The notes beneath the pieces are model-generated. The model was not told the origin of the DNA. It saw only the letters and a list, made by a program, of their open reading frames with translations, and searched no databases. The position numbers and the translations under genes were made by a program. Below are positions 1-3,797 of a stretch of DNA of 5,534 bases, one piece after another (position 1 is the stretch's first letter; every line of letters starts with the position of its first letter). The DNA is from Candidatus Nomurabacteria bacterium (lineage in GTDB: Bacteria > Patescibacteriota > Minisyncoccia > Phycocordibacterales > SBAW01): positions 1-5,534 of the forward strand of contig CALREG010000032.1 of the NCBI GenBank assembly GCA_943355135.1, written 5' to 3'.

Positions 1-1
1 A

Positions 2-214
2 AGCGTACGGGTACTAGCGGGCGCCAAGGCAGAGAAGGTGGACGGGCTGCCCAAGGGCCGTCTAAAAATTGCTGTAAAGGAGCCCGCCAAACAAAACTTG
101 GCCAACAGGCGCGTGCTCGAGCTAGTGGCCAAGCACGCGGGTGTACCCAAAGCTAAAGTAAAACTAATCTCCGGTCATAGGAGCCCCTCCAAAATCTTTT
201 CGGTAGAGGTGTAG
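2..214 (+). CDS. YggU/DUF167 family protein, 3' part
   Basis: The open frame runs in from the left edge and encodes the last 70 residues of a DUF167 (YggU) protein, ending at TAG 212-214. Visible family marks are VLAGAKAEKV, then GRLKIAVKEPAKQNLANRR, then VKLISGHRSPSKIF near the C-terminus. These match the usual pattern of a beta strand, a P-A-x-x-x-x-A-N motif, and an ISG-x-x-S-x-x-K ending. Family members are small single-domain proteins of about 75-100 residues, so only the first few residues are missing. Their biochemical role is not established. The upstream neighbour lies outside the window. No hairpin terminator is obvious before the next promoter element, which begins directly after the stop codon. 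Confidence 0.88.
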   Translation, partial: SVRVLAGAKAEKVDGLPKGRLKIAVKEPAKQNLANRRVLELVAKHAGVPKAKVKLISGHRSPSKIFSVEV

Positions 215-239
215 CCAAATTTCCTATATTTGTTAGGGT
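215..239 (+). promoter_or_regulatory. 25-base promoter-like element, copy 1
   Basis: CCAAAT (215-220), a seven-base spacer, then ATTTG followed by TTAGGGT (228-239). The last part reads as an extended -10 box, TG-T-TAGGGT. It aligns without gaps to copies at 615, 1065 and 2160. It lies 17 bases before the ATG at 257, which leaves room for a short leader carrying GGGAGGG. CAAAT/ATTTG also form an imperfect inverted repeat, so an operator role is possible. Confidence 0.6.
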
Positions 240-256
240 ATGGGCGGGAGGGTCAC

Positions 257-589
257 ATGTCTGACAAAGTCGTCCCTGTCGAGGAGTTGAAGAAGCGTCG
301 AGGCAAGCGTGAGCTGGCCGAAATGCTCAAAGGAGCCAAGCCGATTGAGCCGGCGCTCGACTTGCGGCGTATCGGCAAAATACATCTCTCGCCGTTTGTG
401 TTGGGGCGCAAGCCAAACAGAAAGACCGAGTTGCACCTAATCGTGCACGACGTCACTGCTGGCTACTCCAACCCTGTCGGTGTGTTGCGGCTTACGGCTG
501 CGCAGTGGAAGTCGCTCAAGCGAGAGGGCGACCGCATACTTAAGGCTCATTTTAGGATGTTGCGTAAGCATCAAGGCAGGTCCAAGTGA
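257..589 (+). CDS. Hypothetical basic protein, 110 aa
   Basis: I do not recognise this family. The ATG at 257 is preferred because the purine run GGGAGGG (246-252) sits a few bases before it, whereas the upstream in-frame TTG at 230 falls inside the promoter-like element. The protein is soluble and strongly basic. The N-terminal third is charged (VEELKKRRGKRELAEMLKG). The middle has alternating hydrophobic residues typical of beta strands (TELHLIVHDV), and the C-terminal helix is Arg/Lys-rich (WKSLKREGDRILKAHFRML). This could suit nucleic-acid contact, but that is inference only. It stands alone with its own promoter element and a weak terminator overlapping its stop codon. The next gene starts 80 bases later behind the same type of element, so the two may be co-regulated. 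Confidence 0.75.
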   Translation: MSDKVVPVEELKKRRGKRELAEMLKGAKPIEPALDLRRIGKIHLSPFVLGRKPNRKTELHLIVHDVTAGYSNPVGVLRLTAAQWKSLKREGDRILKAHFRMLRKHQGRSK

Positions 590-601
590 CCCGCCTTTTT
601 T
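575..601 (+). terminator. Weak intrinsic terminator at the gene end
   Basis: GGCAGGT (575-581) can pair with ACCCGCC (589-595), with one A-C mismatch, followed directly by six T residues (596-601). The stem overlaps the TGA stop of the preceding gene. The position and T-tract fit an intrinsic terminator, although the stem is short. Confidence 0.5.
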
Positions 602-614
602 ATTGGCTCTATAC

Positions 615-639
615 CCAAATCCTTTGTATTTGGTAAGGT
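615..639 (+). promoter_or_regulatory. 25-base promoter-like element, copy 2
   Basis: CCAAAT (615-620), a seven-base spacer, ATTTGG, and an extended -10 form TG-G-TAAGGT (631-639). This copy has the clearest inverted repeat, CCAAAT/ATTTGG. The downstream ATG is 30 bases away with a normal Shine-Dalgarno, so this transcript would have a leader of about 20-25 bases. Confidence 0.6.
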
Positions 640-669
640 AGAGGCAGATAAAGCACAAAGGAGTTTGTT

Positions 670-1011
670 ATGGGGGTTCCGAGCGAATTTTCGAGAATCA
701 TCGACAGTGTGGCCGAGGGGCACAAACTAAGTTGGCTTATGCGCTTGGTGCATCGCTTGGCGTACTACTATCTACGCCTGCGCAACAAACCCATCTGTTT
801 TAGTTTGGTGGGGGCCGAGGGCACAGCGGTGGGCGAGCCGCTCGAGGTCCAGCACCTCCGGCTCTACGACATGTCAGAGCACGCGGTGTGCGGCGCTCTT
901 ACGGGCAAGGTGTTGCTCGAGGGCTTGCGTATCAACGCGTATCAAGTGGTCGACTATCAGCCACTCAATGATGACTGGGCCAAGAGCAAAATTCAGCCCC
1001 GTTGGGTGTGA
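670..1011 (+). CDS. Hypothetical protein, 113 aa
   Basis: I cannot assign this protein to a family. The start is well supported: AAGGAG (658-663) precedes the ATG by six bases. The N-terminal 45 residues look helical and basic, with an aromatic cluster (LVHRLAYYYLRLRNK). The rest reads like a small beta-rich domain (ICFSLVGAEGTAVGEPLEVQHLRLY, then VCGALTGKVLLEGLRINAYQVV). It has two cysteines and no signal peptide or clear membrane span. It has the same layout as the gene before it: own 25-base element, single gene, own terminator. The base composition resembles the flanking genes rather than the AT-rich toxin region that follows. Confidence 0.72.
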   Translation: MGVPSEFSRIIDSVAEGHKLSWLMRLVHRLAYYYLRLRNKPICFSLVGAEGTAVGEPLEVQHLRLYDMSEHAVCGALTGKVLLEGLRINAYQVVDYQPLNDDWAKSKIQPRWV

Positions 1012-1031
1012 CTCAGATGTTTGATGCAGAC

Positions 1032-1058
1032 GCCGGCCCTTCGGGCCGGCTTTTTCTT
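1032..1058 (+). terminator. Strong intrinsic terminator
   Basis: A perfect 8-bp GC stem, GCCGGCCC (1032-1039) with GGGCCGGC (1043-1050), closes a TTC loop and is followed by TTTTTCTT. It ends the transcript of the 113-aa gene 20 bases after the stop codon. Confidence 0.9.
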
Positions 1059-1064
1059 CGGTGG

Positions 1065-1095
1065 CTAAATCCTTCATATTTGATAGGCGTATACT
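1065..1095 (+). promoter_or_regulatory. 25-base element, copy 3, abutting a TATACT -10 box
   Basis: CTAAAT, a seven-base spacer, ATTTG and ATAGGCG occupy 1065-1089. Immediately after, TATACT (1090-1095) forms a good -10 box ending six bases before the ATG at 1102. So this copy offers two possible -10 boxes, one giving a leaderless mRNA. Confidence 0.6.
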
Positions 1096-1101
1096 ACAGA
1101 G

Positions 1102-1197
1102 ATGCGAAAGAGCTCTAATGGTTGGAAAACCTGCTCTCGCGGCCACAAATTCCGCGGGCCCACCCCATGCCCCTCCTGCTGGCCGGGGAAGAAGTAG
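1102..1197 (+). CDS. 31-aa cysteine microprotein, zinc-ribbon-like
   Basis: A short frame of 31 residues with a striking pattern. Cys11 is followed by S-R-G-H (Cys11, His15), and later CPSC (Cys23, Cys26) by W-P-G-K-K. One Cys-x-x-x-His pair and one Cys-x-x-Cys pair give four possible zinc ligands in a tiny basic protein. I recall similar small proteins with a C-x-x-GH...C-P-x-C layout in candidate-phylum genomes, but cannot search. The start follows TATACT by six bases and has no Shine-Dalgarno, so translation would be leaderless. It ends 15 bases before the toxin gene, whose own -10 box begins four bases after this stop. The function is unknown; a nucleic-acid or ribosome-associated zinc finger is the most natural guess. 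Confidence 0.65.
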   Translation: MRKSSNGWKTCSRGHKFRGPTPCPSCWPGKK

Positions 1198-1200
1198 GGG

Positions 1201-1206
1201 TAGAAT
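1201..1206 (+). promoter_or_regulatory. -10 box TAGAAT of the toxin operon
   Basis: TAGAAT lies exactly six bases before the ATG at 1213, with no Shine-Dalgarno between them. This is the same spacing as at 1090, 4386 and 4841, so the toxin mRNA is likely leaderless. Confidence 0.55.
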
Positions 1207-1212
1207 ATTTAA

Positions 1213-1914
1213 ATGAACTCGGAAGAGCACGAAATTGAAGAAAAAGCATTCGCTTTTATAAAAGCGAATGCAGCACTTTTACGAACAAAGTTTGCCGATC
1301 CAATTAAGTATAAATCGGTTGAACGGCCCATCTCGCTCTTTATGGCTGGCTCGCCTGGTGCAGGCAAGACAGAGGTCTCTAAGAGTTTAGTTAAAAAATT
1401 TCAAAGCGCACCTATACGCATTGATGCAGACGAGATACGGGCTCTTTGTCCAGGATATACAGGCGCTAATGCGCATTTGTTTCAAAAGGCCGCCAATAAA
1501 GGGGTTAATATTCTTTTTGACTATGCCCTACATAATGAAATCAGCTGCATTTTAGACGGCACGTTTGCATATGGGGGAGCTATCGATAATATTCGTCGCT
1601 CGATAGATAAAAACCGAGTGGTTGAAATATGGTTTATCTACCAAGACCCTCTAAAGGCGTGGGAGTTTACAAAGGCACGAGAGGCAAAAGAAACGCGACA
1701 TGTCTCTAAAGAAGTGTTTATAGAGTCCTTTTTTGAAGCAAAAAAGAATGTACGTAAGGTTAAAACACAGTTTTATACAACAGAGCTTAATTTGCTTATA
1801 AAAGACTATGCCACAAGCCGTGAAGATTTCTGGCTCAATATCAACGCGGACGAGCTTGACCGGTACATTCATGACGGCTACACTGAGGATACGTTACAAA
1901 GCTTACTTGTATGA
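1213..1914 (+). CDS. Zeta toxin family kinase
   Basis: A 233-aa P-loop kinase of the zeta toxin/PezT type. The Walker A motif GSPGAGKT spans residues 46-53, with Glu54 directly after it. The conserved R-I-D-A-D-E-I-R block is at 69-76, where Asp71/Asp73 match the substrate-binding and catalytic region. DGTFA (115-119) matches the family's (E/D)GT motif. Characterised family members phosphorylate the 3' hydroxyl of UDP-N-acetylglucosamine, which poisons cell-wall synthesis, and act in toxin-antitoxin systems. Its length is normal for a compact member. The ATG overlaps no other gene and sits six bases after TAGAAT. The gene is visibly richer in AT than its neighbours, which suggests transfer. 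Codons 12-20 contain a perfect 26-base palindrome. No epsilon-like gene precedes it; the 64-aa gene overlapping its stop is the candidate antitoxin. Confidence 0.88.
   Translation: MNSEEHEIEEKAFAFIKANAALLRTKFADPIKYKSVERPISLFMAGSPGAGKTEVSKSLVKKFQSAPIRIDADEIRALCPGYTGANAHLFQKAANKGVNILFDYALHNEISCILDGTFAYGGAIDNIRRSIDKNRVVEIWFIYQDPLKAWEFTKAREAKETRHVSKEVFIESFFEAKKNVRKVKTQFYTTELNLLIKDYATSREDFWLNINADELDRYIHDGYTEDTLQSLLV
1246..1271 (+). repeat. Perfect 26-base palindrome inside the toxin start region
   Basis: GCATTCGCTTTTA (1246-1258) is followed with no gap by its exact reverse complement TAAAAGCGAATGC (1259-1271). It covers codons 12-20 of the toxin (residues AFAFIKANA). As DNA it is a symmetric binding site. 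As RNA it folds into an 11-bp hairpin with a UAUA loop, 33 bases after the start codon. Confidence 0.85.
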
Positions 1915-2105
1915 GATTCCTTATTAAATACCTCTTCGGCTCCTCTTCGGAGTCGAAAGAGCAAAAAAATGACTTTTCTGACTTCTTCATAAAAGCCTCT
2001 TCTAAAGAGAAGGCTAAGGTTATACGTCAAGTATTACGAGAGGCAAACGAAGAACAAAGAGAAACCTTAAGGAAATACAAAAAAGAGGAGATCCTGGCAA
2101 ATTAA
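1911..2105 (+). CDS. 64-aa charged protein, candidate zeta antitoxin
   Basis: The ATG overlaps the toxin stop codon by four bases (ATGA), so the two genes are one operon and probably translationally coupled. The product is short and helical. A basic hydrophobic start (MRFLIKYLFG) and a Ser/Lys linker lead to a long charged helix rich in Lys, Glu and Arg (SSKEKAKVIRQVLREANEEQ). This size and charge pattern suits a small antitoxin that wraps a toxin, and I vaguely recall similar short genes beside zeta toxins in candidate-phylum genomes. It does not look like epsilon or PezA: there is no helix-turn-helix. Gene order is toxin first, the reverse of the classical epsilon-zeta and pezAT arrangement. 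The antitoxin role is inferred from position. Confidence 0.72.
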   Translation: MRFLIKYLFGSSSESKEQKNDFSDFFIKASSKEKAKVIRQVLREANEEQRETLRKYKKEEILAN

Positions 2106-2140
2106 AAACAACCCCGACTGAAAAGTGGGGGTTGTTTTTT
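2104..2140 (+). terminator. Terminator of the toxin operon
   Basis: The arms AAAAACAACCCC (2104-2115) and GGGGTTGTTTTT (2128-2139) pair over 12 bp around a 12-base loop, ending in a T run (2135-2140). The A run on the left arm means it could also act on - strand transcripts. It begins at the stop codon of the 64-aa gene. Confidence 0.88.
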
Positions 2141-2159
2141 GATCTAGTGGTGAGGATAG

Positions 2160-2184
2160 CTAAATTCTTCATATTTGGTAGGCT
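2160..2184 (+). promoter_or_regulatory. 25-base promoter-like element, copy 4
   Basis: CTAAAT, a seven-base spacer, ATTTGG, then TAGGCT (2179-2184), which gives the extended -10 form TG-G-TAGGCT. The box ends seven bases before the ATG at 2192 and there is no Shine-Dalgarno. This copy best supports reading the element as a promoter with a leaderless start. Confidence 0.65.
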
Positions 2185-2191
2185 TTAGAGC

Positions 2192-2467
2192 ATGGCGAAG
2201 TCTAAGATAGAAAAAGTTGCTGCAACCTCAGAACTAGTTTTTATCCGCAACACTCGCTCGCGGTGGGGGAGCTGCTCTACCCGAGGCAACTTAAACTTTA
2301 ATTACAAAGTGGCGCTCCTGCCCGAGGCACTGCGCGACTATGTCATAGTCCACGAACTCTGCCACCTCGCCGAGTTTAATCATGGTCCGCAGTTTTGGGC
2401 GCTGGTTGCACAGACATTTCCCCAGCACCGCGCACTCCGCAAGCAACTGCGCTTAGTAATCTCTTAA
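2192..2467 (+). CDS. Minimal YgjP/DUF45-type zinc metallopeptidase
   Basis: A 91-aa protein matching the catalytic core of the DUF45/YgjP group (M48-like zinc peptidases). RNTRSRWGSCS (residues 19-29) is the family signature. HELCH (54-58) is the HExxH zinc-binding and catalytic motif. EFNHGPQFW (61-69) supplies the third ligand, His64. YgjP proteins are usually about 220-240 aa with an N-terminal domain. Here only the C-terminal catalytic part is present, with an intact start and stop, so it looks like a naturally short form rather than a fragment. There is no signal peptide, so it should be cytoplasmic. It stands alone behind copy 4 of the promoter-like element and is probably leaderless. 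The substrate is unknown. Confidence 0.87.
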   Translation: MAKSKIEKVAATSELVFIRNTRSRWGSCSTRGNLNFNYKVALLPEALRDYVIVHELCHLAEFNHGPQFWALVAQTFPQHRALRKQLRLVIS

Positions 2468-2504
2468 GGGCGCGTGTCCAGCAGAGCTCCTGCAGGCCGC
2501 GCCC
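2468..2504 (+). other. GC-rich hairpin after the metallopeptidase stop
   Basis: GGGCGCG (2468-2474) pairs with CGCGCCC (2498-2504). Inside, GCAG (2481-2484) pairs with CTGC (2490-2493). It starts right after the TAA stop but has no T-tract, so it is not a textbook intrinsic terminator. It may protect the mRNA 3' end or slow the polymerase. Confidence 0.5.
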
Positions 2505-2529
2505 CGCTCCCACCACCCACACCCCTCCC
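2502..2529 (-). other. G-quadruplex motif on the - strand (C-rich on +)
   Basis: Five C runs on the + strand (2502-2505, 2509-2511, 2516-2518, 2522-2525, 2527-2529) give five G runs on the - strand, separated by loops of 1-4 bases. This meets the usual G3+ N1-7 quadruplex pattern. The surrounding + strand from 2507 to 2555 has no G at all. No gene covers it. Confidence 0.65.
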
Positions 2530-2547
2530 TCCTAACTCTCTTATCCA

Positions 2548-2577
2548 CATTCTAACGTTTTGCAAAATGCTTGAATG
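2548..2577. promoter_or_regulatory. Palindromic operator, copy A (orphan)
   Basis: The left arm CATTCTAACGTTTTG is intact. The right arm CAAAATGCTTGAATG differs at three symmetric positions. The same 30-base palindrome occurs at 3179 and 3475. TATCCA just upstream is also shared with copy B. TAGTGTTTATA (2594-2604) downstream matches the leader of the regulator gene at 3217-3227, but no reading frame follows here. Confidence 0.7.
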
Positions 2578-2603
2578 ATGATTAAGCAGTTTTTAGTGTT
2601 TAT

Positions 2604-2637
2604 AAAAAATCGCTTCGCATAGTGAGTGCGAAGCGAT
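2604..2637 (-). terminator. Terminator of the - strand gene
   Basis: An 11-bp stem pairs ATCGCTTCGCA (2609-2619) with its complement at 2627-2637 around a seven-base loop. The A run at 2604-2609 becomes a T-tract on the - strand, so it terminates leftward transcription. It lies 31 bases after the stop of the - strand gene. Confidence 0.85.
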
Positions 2638-2668
2638 GACTGCATCAGTGACTGCTAGTTTGCGGCTC

Positions 2669-3052
2669 TTACTTGGCCGCGGTCGGCGCCGGCTTCAGGA
2701 TCTCGGTCGTGCATTTGTCGACCAGAGCAGAGTTGGTGCGCGTCTCGCCCGGGAGCGTGACCCACTTGGCCGCGGCGTCCTTAAACTCGTCGCCCCGCCG
2801 CCAAGAGTCGGCCTTGCCAAGCGCGGCTTTGCGCACCGCGATGTCCGGCTGTGCCAAGAACTTCTCGGCACACATCGGTGCAAGCACCGCGACGACGGCC
2901 GTTTCGGACTGCTTGCTCGCAAGTTGTTAGGCCTTGCTGCTGGTCACCCAGCCGCCCATTTGGAAGCCGATGAAGGCGCAGGCGATAGCGCCTATCACGA
3001 TACCCCACAAGGTCGGCTTGACCGCCGCCTTCATTCCCTCGGTGATCTCCAT
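2669..3052 (-). pseudogene. Membrane-anchored protein gene with an in-frame stop
   Basis: Read leftward from ATG 3052, one continuous frame encodes MEITEGMKAAVKP, a membrane helix (LWGIVIGAIACAFIGFQMGG), then WVTSSKA and a TAA at 2929-2927. After that the same frame continues sensibly (QLASKQSETAVVAVLAPMCAEKF ... KWVTLPGETR) to TAA at 2669. Without the stop it would be a 127-residue protein: a short cytoplasmic tail, one membrane span and an outer domain with two cysteines. It resembles, from memory, small alphaproteobacterial proteins containing GWVTG-x-TAE and an LAPIC...KF block, in which a Glu would occupy the stop position. A GAA to TAA change would explain it. A restart at GTG 2887 is possible but has no ribosome site. 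It has its own promoter and terminator. The high GC of this stretch also suggests transfer. Confidence 0.68.
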
Positions 3053-3075
3053 GGCCTGTAGCCTTTCTTTGTACG

Positions 3076-3093
3076 GAGAGGGGAGTCCCTCTC
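3076..3093 (-). other. Hairpin in the leader of the - strand gene
   Basis: GAGAGGG (3076-3082) and CCCTCTC (3087-3093) form a 7-bp inverted repeat with a four-base loop. It lies between the likely -10 box and the start codon at 3052. AAAGG on the - strand, 9 bases before the ATG, is the probable ribosome site. The hairpin may be a regulatory or mRNA-stabilising element. Confidence 0.45.
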
Positions 3094-3104
3094 TAACCAC
3101 GCCT

Positions 3105-3113
3105 ACCTTACCA
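3105..3113 (-). promoter_or_regulatory. Extended -10 promoter of the - strand gene
   Basis: On the - strand this reads TGGTAAGGT, identical to the extended -10 part of the 25-base element at 631-639. The upstream half of that element is not conserved here. It lies about 50 bases before the ATG at 3052. Confidence 0.5.
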
Positions 3114-3178
3114 CTTTTGGGAAATAAAGATACTAAGAGCCTTCATCCCACCATATACCAATAAAAACCGTGTATCCA

Positions 3179-3208
3179 CATTCTAACATTTTGCAAAACG
3201 TTAGAATG
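3179..3208. promoter_or_regulatory. Palindromic operator, copy B, upstream of the regulator gene
   Basis: CATTCTAACATTTTG followed by CAAAACGTTAGAATG, a 30-base palindrome broken only at one base pair. It ends one base before a possible extended -10 box TG-A-TATACG (3207-3215), with its TG inside the operator. The regulator ATG is at 3227. A bound protein would block the promoter, so autorepression is expected. Confidence 0.82.
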
Positions 3209-3226
3209 ATATACGATAGTGTTTAT

Positions 3227-3505
3227 ATGGCGGGAGTAGAAAACTTTAGGAAGTTGGAGCGGATAATTAAAGGTTTCGGCAATCATCGCCGGTTGCAGAT
3301 TATGCAACTGCTCAAACGCGAACCGGAACTCTCGGTAGATGATATTTCCAGCCGCCTCAACATCGGCTATGAAAATGCCTCCGACCACATTCGCCGCATG
3401 GCGATAGCCGGGCTGGTACTCAAGCGCAACGAGGGAAAGAATGTACGGCACAAACTCACACAACGCGCTCTAGACGTTCTAACATTTTGCAAAACGTTAG
3501 AATGA
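3227..3505 (+). CDS. ArsR-like winged-helix transcriptional regulator
   Basis: A 92-aa DNA-binding protein with the ArsR-type fold. Helices FRKLERIIKGFGNHRRLQIMQLLKR lead into the helix-turn-helix LSVDDISSRLNIGYENASDHIRRMAIAGLV (about residues 36-65). The wing KRNEGKNVRHKLT and a C-terminal helix follow. There is no clear metal-binding CxC motif in the recognition helix, so a metal sensor is not indicated. I chose ATG 3227 because earlier in-frame ATGs (3170, 3206) fall before or inside the operator and -10 box, and the family length fits. Operators lie at both ends: copy B before the gene, and copy C forming its last codons (DVLTFCKTLE and the stop). It most likely represses itself and the DUF4342 gene that follows. 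The inducing signal is unknown. Confidence 0.87.
   Translation: MAGVENFRKLERIIKGFGNHRRLQIMQLLKREPELSVDDISSRLNIGYENASDHIRRMAIAGLVLKRNEGKNVRHKLTQRALDVLTFCKTLE
3475..3504. promoter_or_regulatory. Palindromic operator, copy C, inside the regulator's 3' end
   Basis: CGTTCTAACATTTTG followed by CAAAACGTTAGAATG. It differs from copy B only at its second base, and is fully coding for the last ten residues of the regulator plus part of the TGA stop. It overlaps a -35-like TTAGAA (3497-3502) that is 17 bases before the -10 box at 3520, so it should control the DUF4342 promoter. Confidence 0.82.
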
Positions 3506-3525
3506 AAAAAGCGGTTTGATATACT
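3497..3525 (+). promoter_or_regulatory. Promoter of the DUF4342 gene
   Basis: TTAGAA (3497-3502), a 17-base spacer, then an extended -10 TG-A-TATACT with its hexamer at 3520-3525. The ATG at 3533 follows seven bases after the -10, so the mRNA is probably leaderless. The -35 lies within operator copy C. Confidence 0.75.
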
Positions 3526-3532
3526 ACTCAGT

Positions 3533-3796
3533 ATGTCTACTGAAGAATTTAAGGTCAGCGGGGAGGATGTACTAAAGACGATTAAAAAAGTAATTGCCGA
3601 GGGCAACGCCCGCCGGATTATTATCAAGAGGGAAGATGGCTCCACGCTGGTGGAGTTTCCGCTCACCATTGGCGCAGTAGGTGCCGTTATTGCCCCAGCG
3701 CTGGCGGCAGTAGGAGCAATTGCGGCGTTGGTGACCAAGTGCACCATTGTGGTAGAGCGCCGCGACAGCGATGCGCCGAACGATATACAAGCGTAA
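3533..3796 (+). CDS. DUF4342 family membrane protein
   Basis: An 87-aa protein matching DUF4342. The N-terminal domain FKVSGEDVLKTIKKVIAEGN (residues 5-24) is followed by a basic strand (ARRIIIKREDG), then STLVEFPLT. One hydrophobic segment (residues about 45-67, GAVGAVIAPALAAVGAIAAL) is followed by the family ending LVTKCTIVVER. The family is widespread but has no agreed biochemical role; the N-terminal part is reminiscent of small ubiquitin-associated-type helical domains. It is controlled by the palindromic operator overlapping its promoter, so it is the evident target of the adjacent ArsR-like repressor. The stop TAA (3794-3796) sits one base before the start of the next gene. The mRNA is likely leaderless. 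Confidence 0.87.
   Translation: MSTEEFKVSGEDVLKTIKKVIAEGNARRIIIKREDGSTLVEFPLTIGAVGAVIAPALAAVGAIAALVTKCTIVVERRDSDAPNDIQA
3784..3789 (+). promoter_or_regulatory. Possible -10 box TATACA for the cysteine-rich protein
   Basis: TATACA lies in the last codons of the DUF4342 gene, eight bases before the ATG at 3798. No Shine-Dalgarno is present. It would allow a leaderless transcript in addition to readthrough from 3520. Confidence 0.4.
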
Positions 3797-3797
3797 T

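Noticed and set aside
230..256. TTG start at 230 for the 110-aa gene
   Set aside because: It lies inside the -10 part of the promoter-like element; the ATG at 257 has a purine-rich ribosome site.
874..1230. 118-aa - strand frame opposite the 113-aa gene and the microprotein
   Set aside because: It crosses a strong + strand terminator and a promoter, and its sequence is low in recognisable features.
2636..3164. Several + strand reading frames across 2636-3164
   Set aside because: They are shadows of the GC-rich - strand gene: no ribosome sites, no family-like sequence, and the terminator and promoter here both face the - strand.
3170..3226. Longer N-terminus for the ArsR-like regulator
   Set aside because: It would translate the operator and -10 box; the family-like sequence begins after the ATG at 3227.
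2548..3504. The three 30-base palindromes as a CRISPR array or transposon ends
   Set aside because: The spacing is irregular (631 and 296 bases), there is no transposase, and their positions fit operators next to -10 boxes.
3771..3797. Start at 3771 for the cysteine-rich protein
   Set aside because: It overlaps the end of the DUF4342 gene and has no ribosome site; the ATG at 3798 suits a membrane anchor start.
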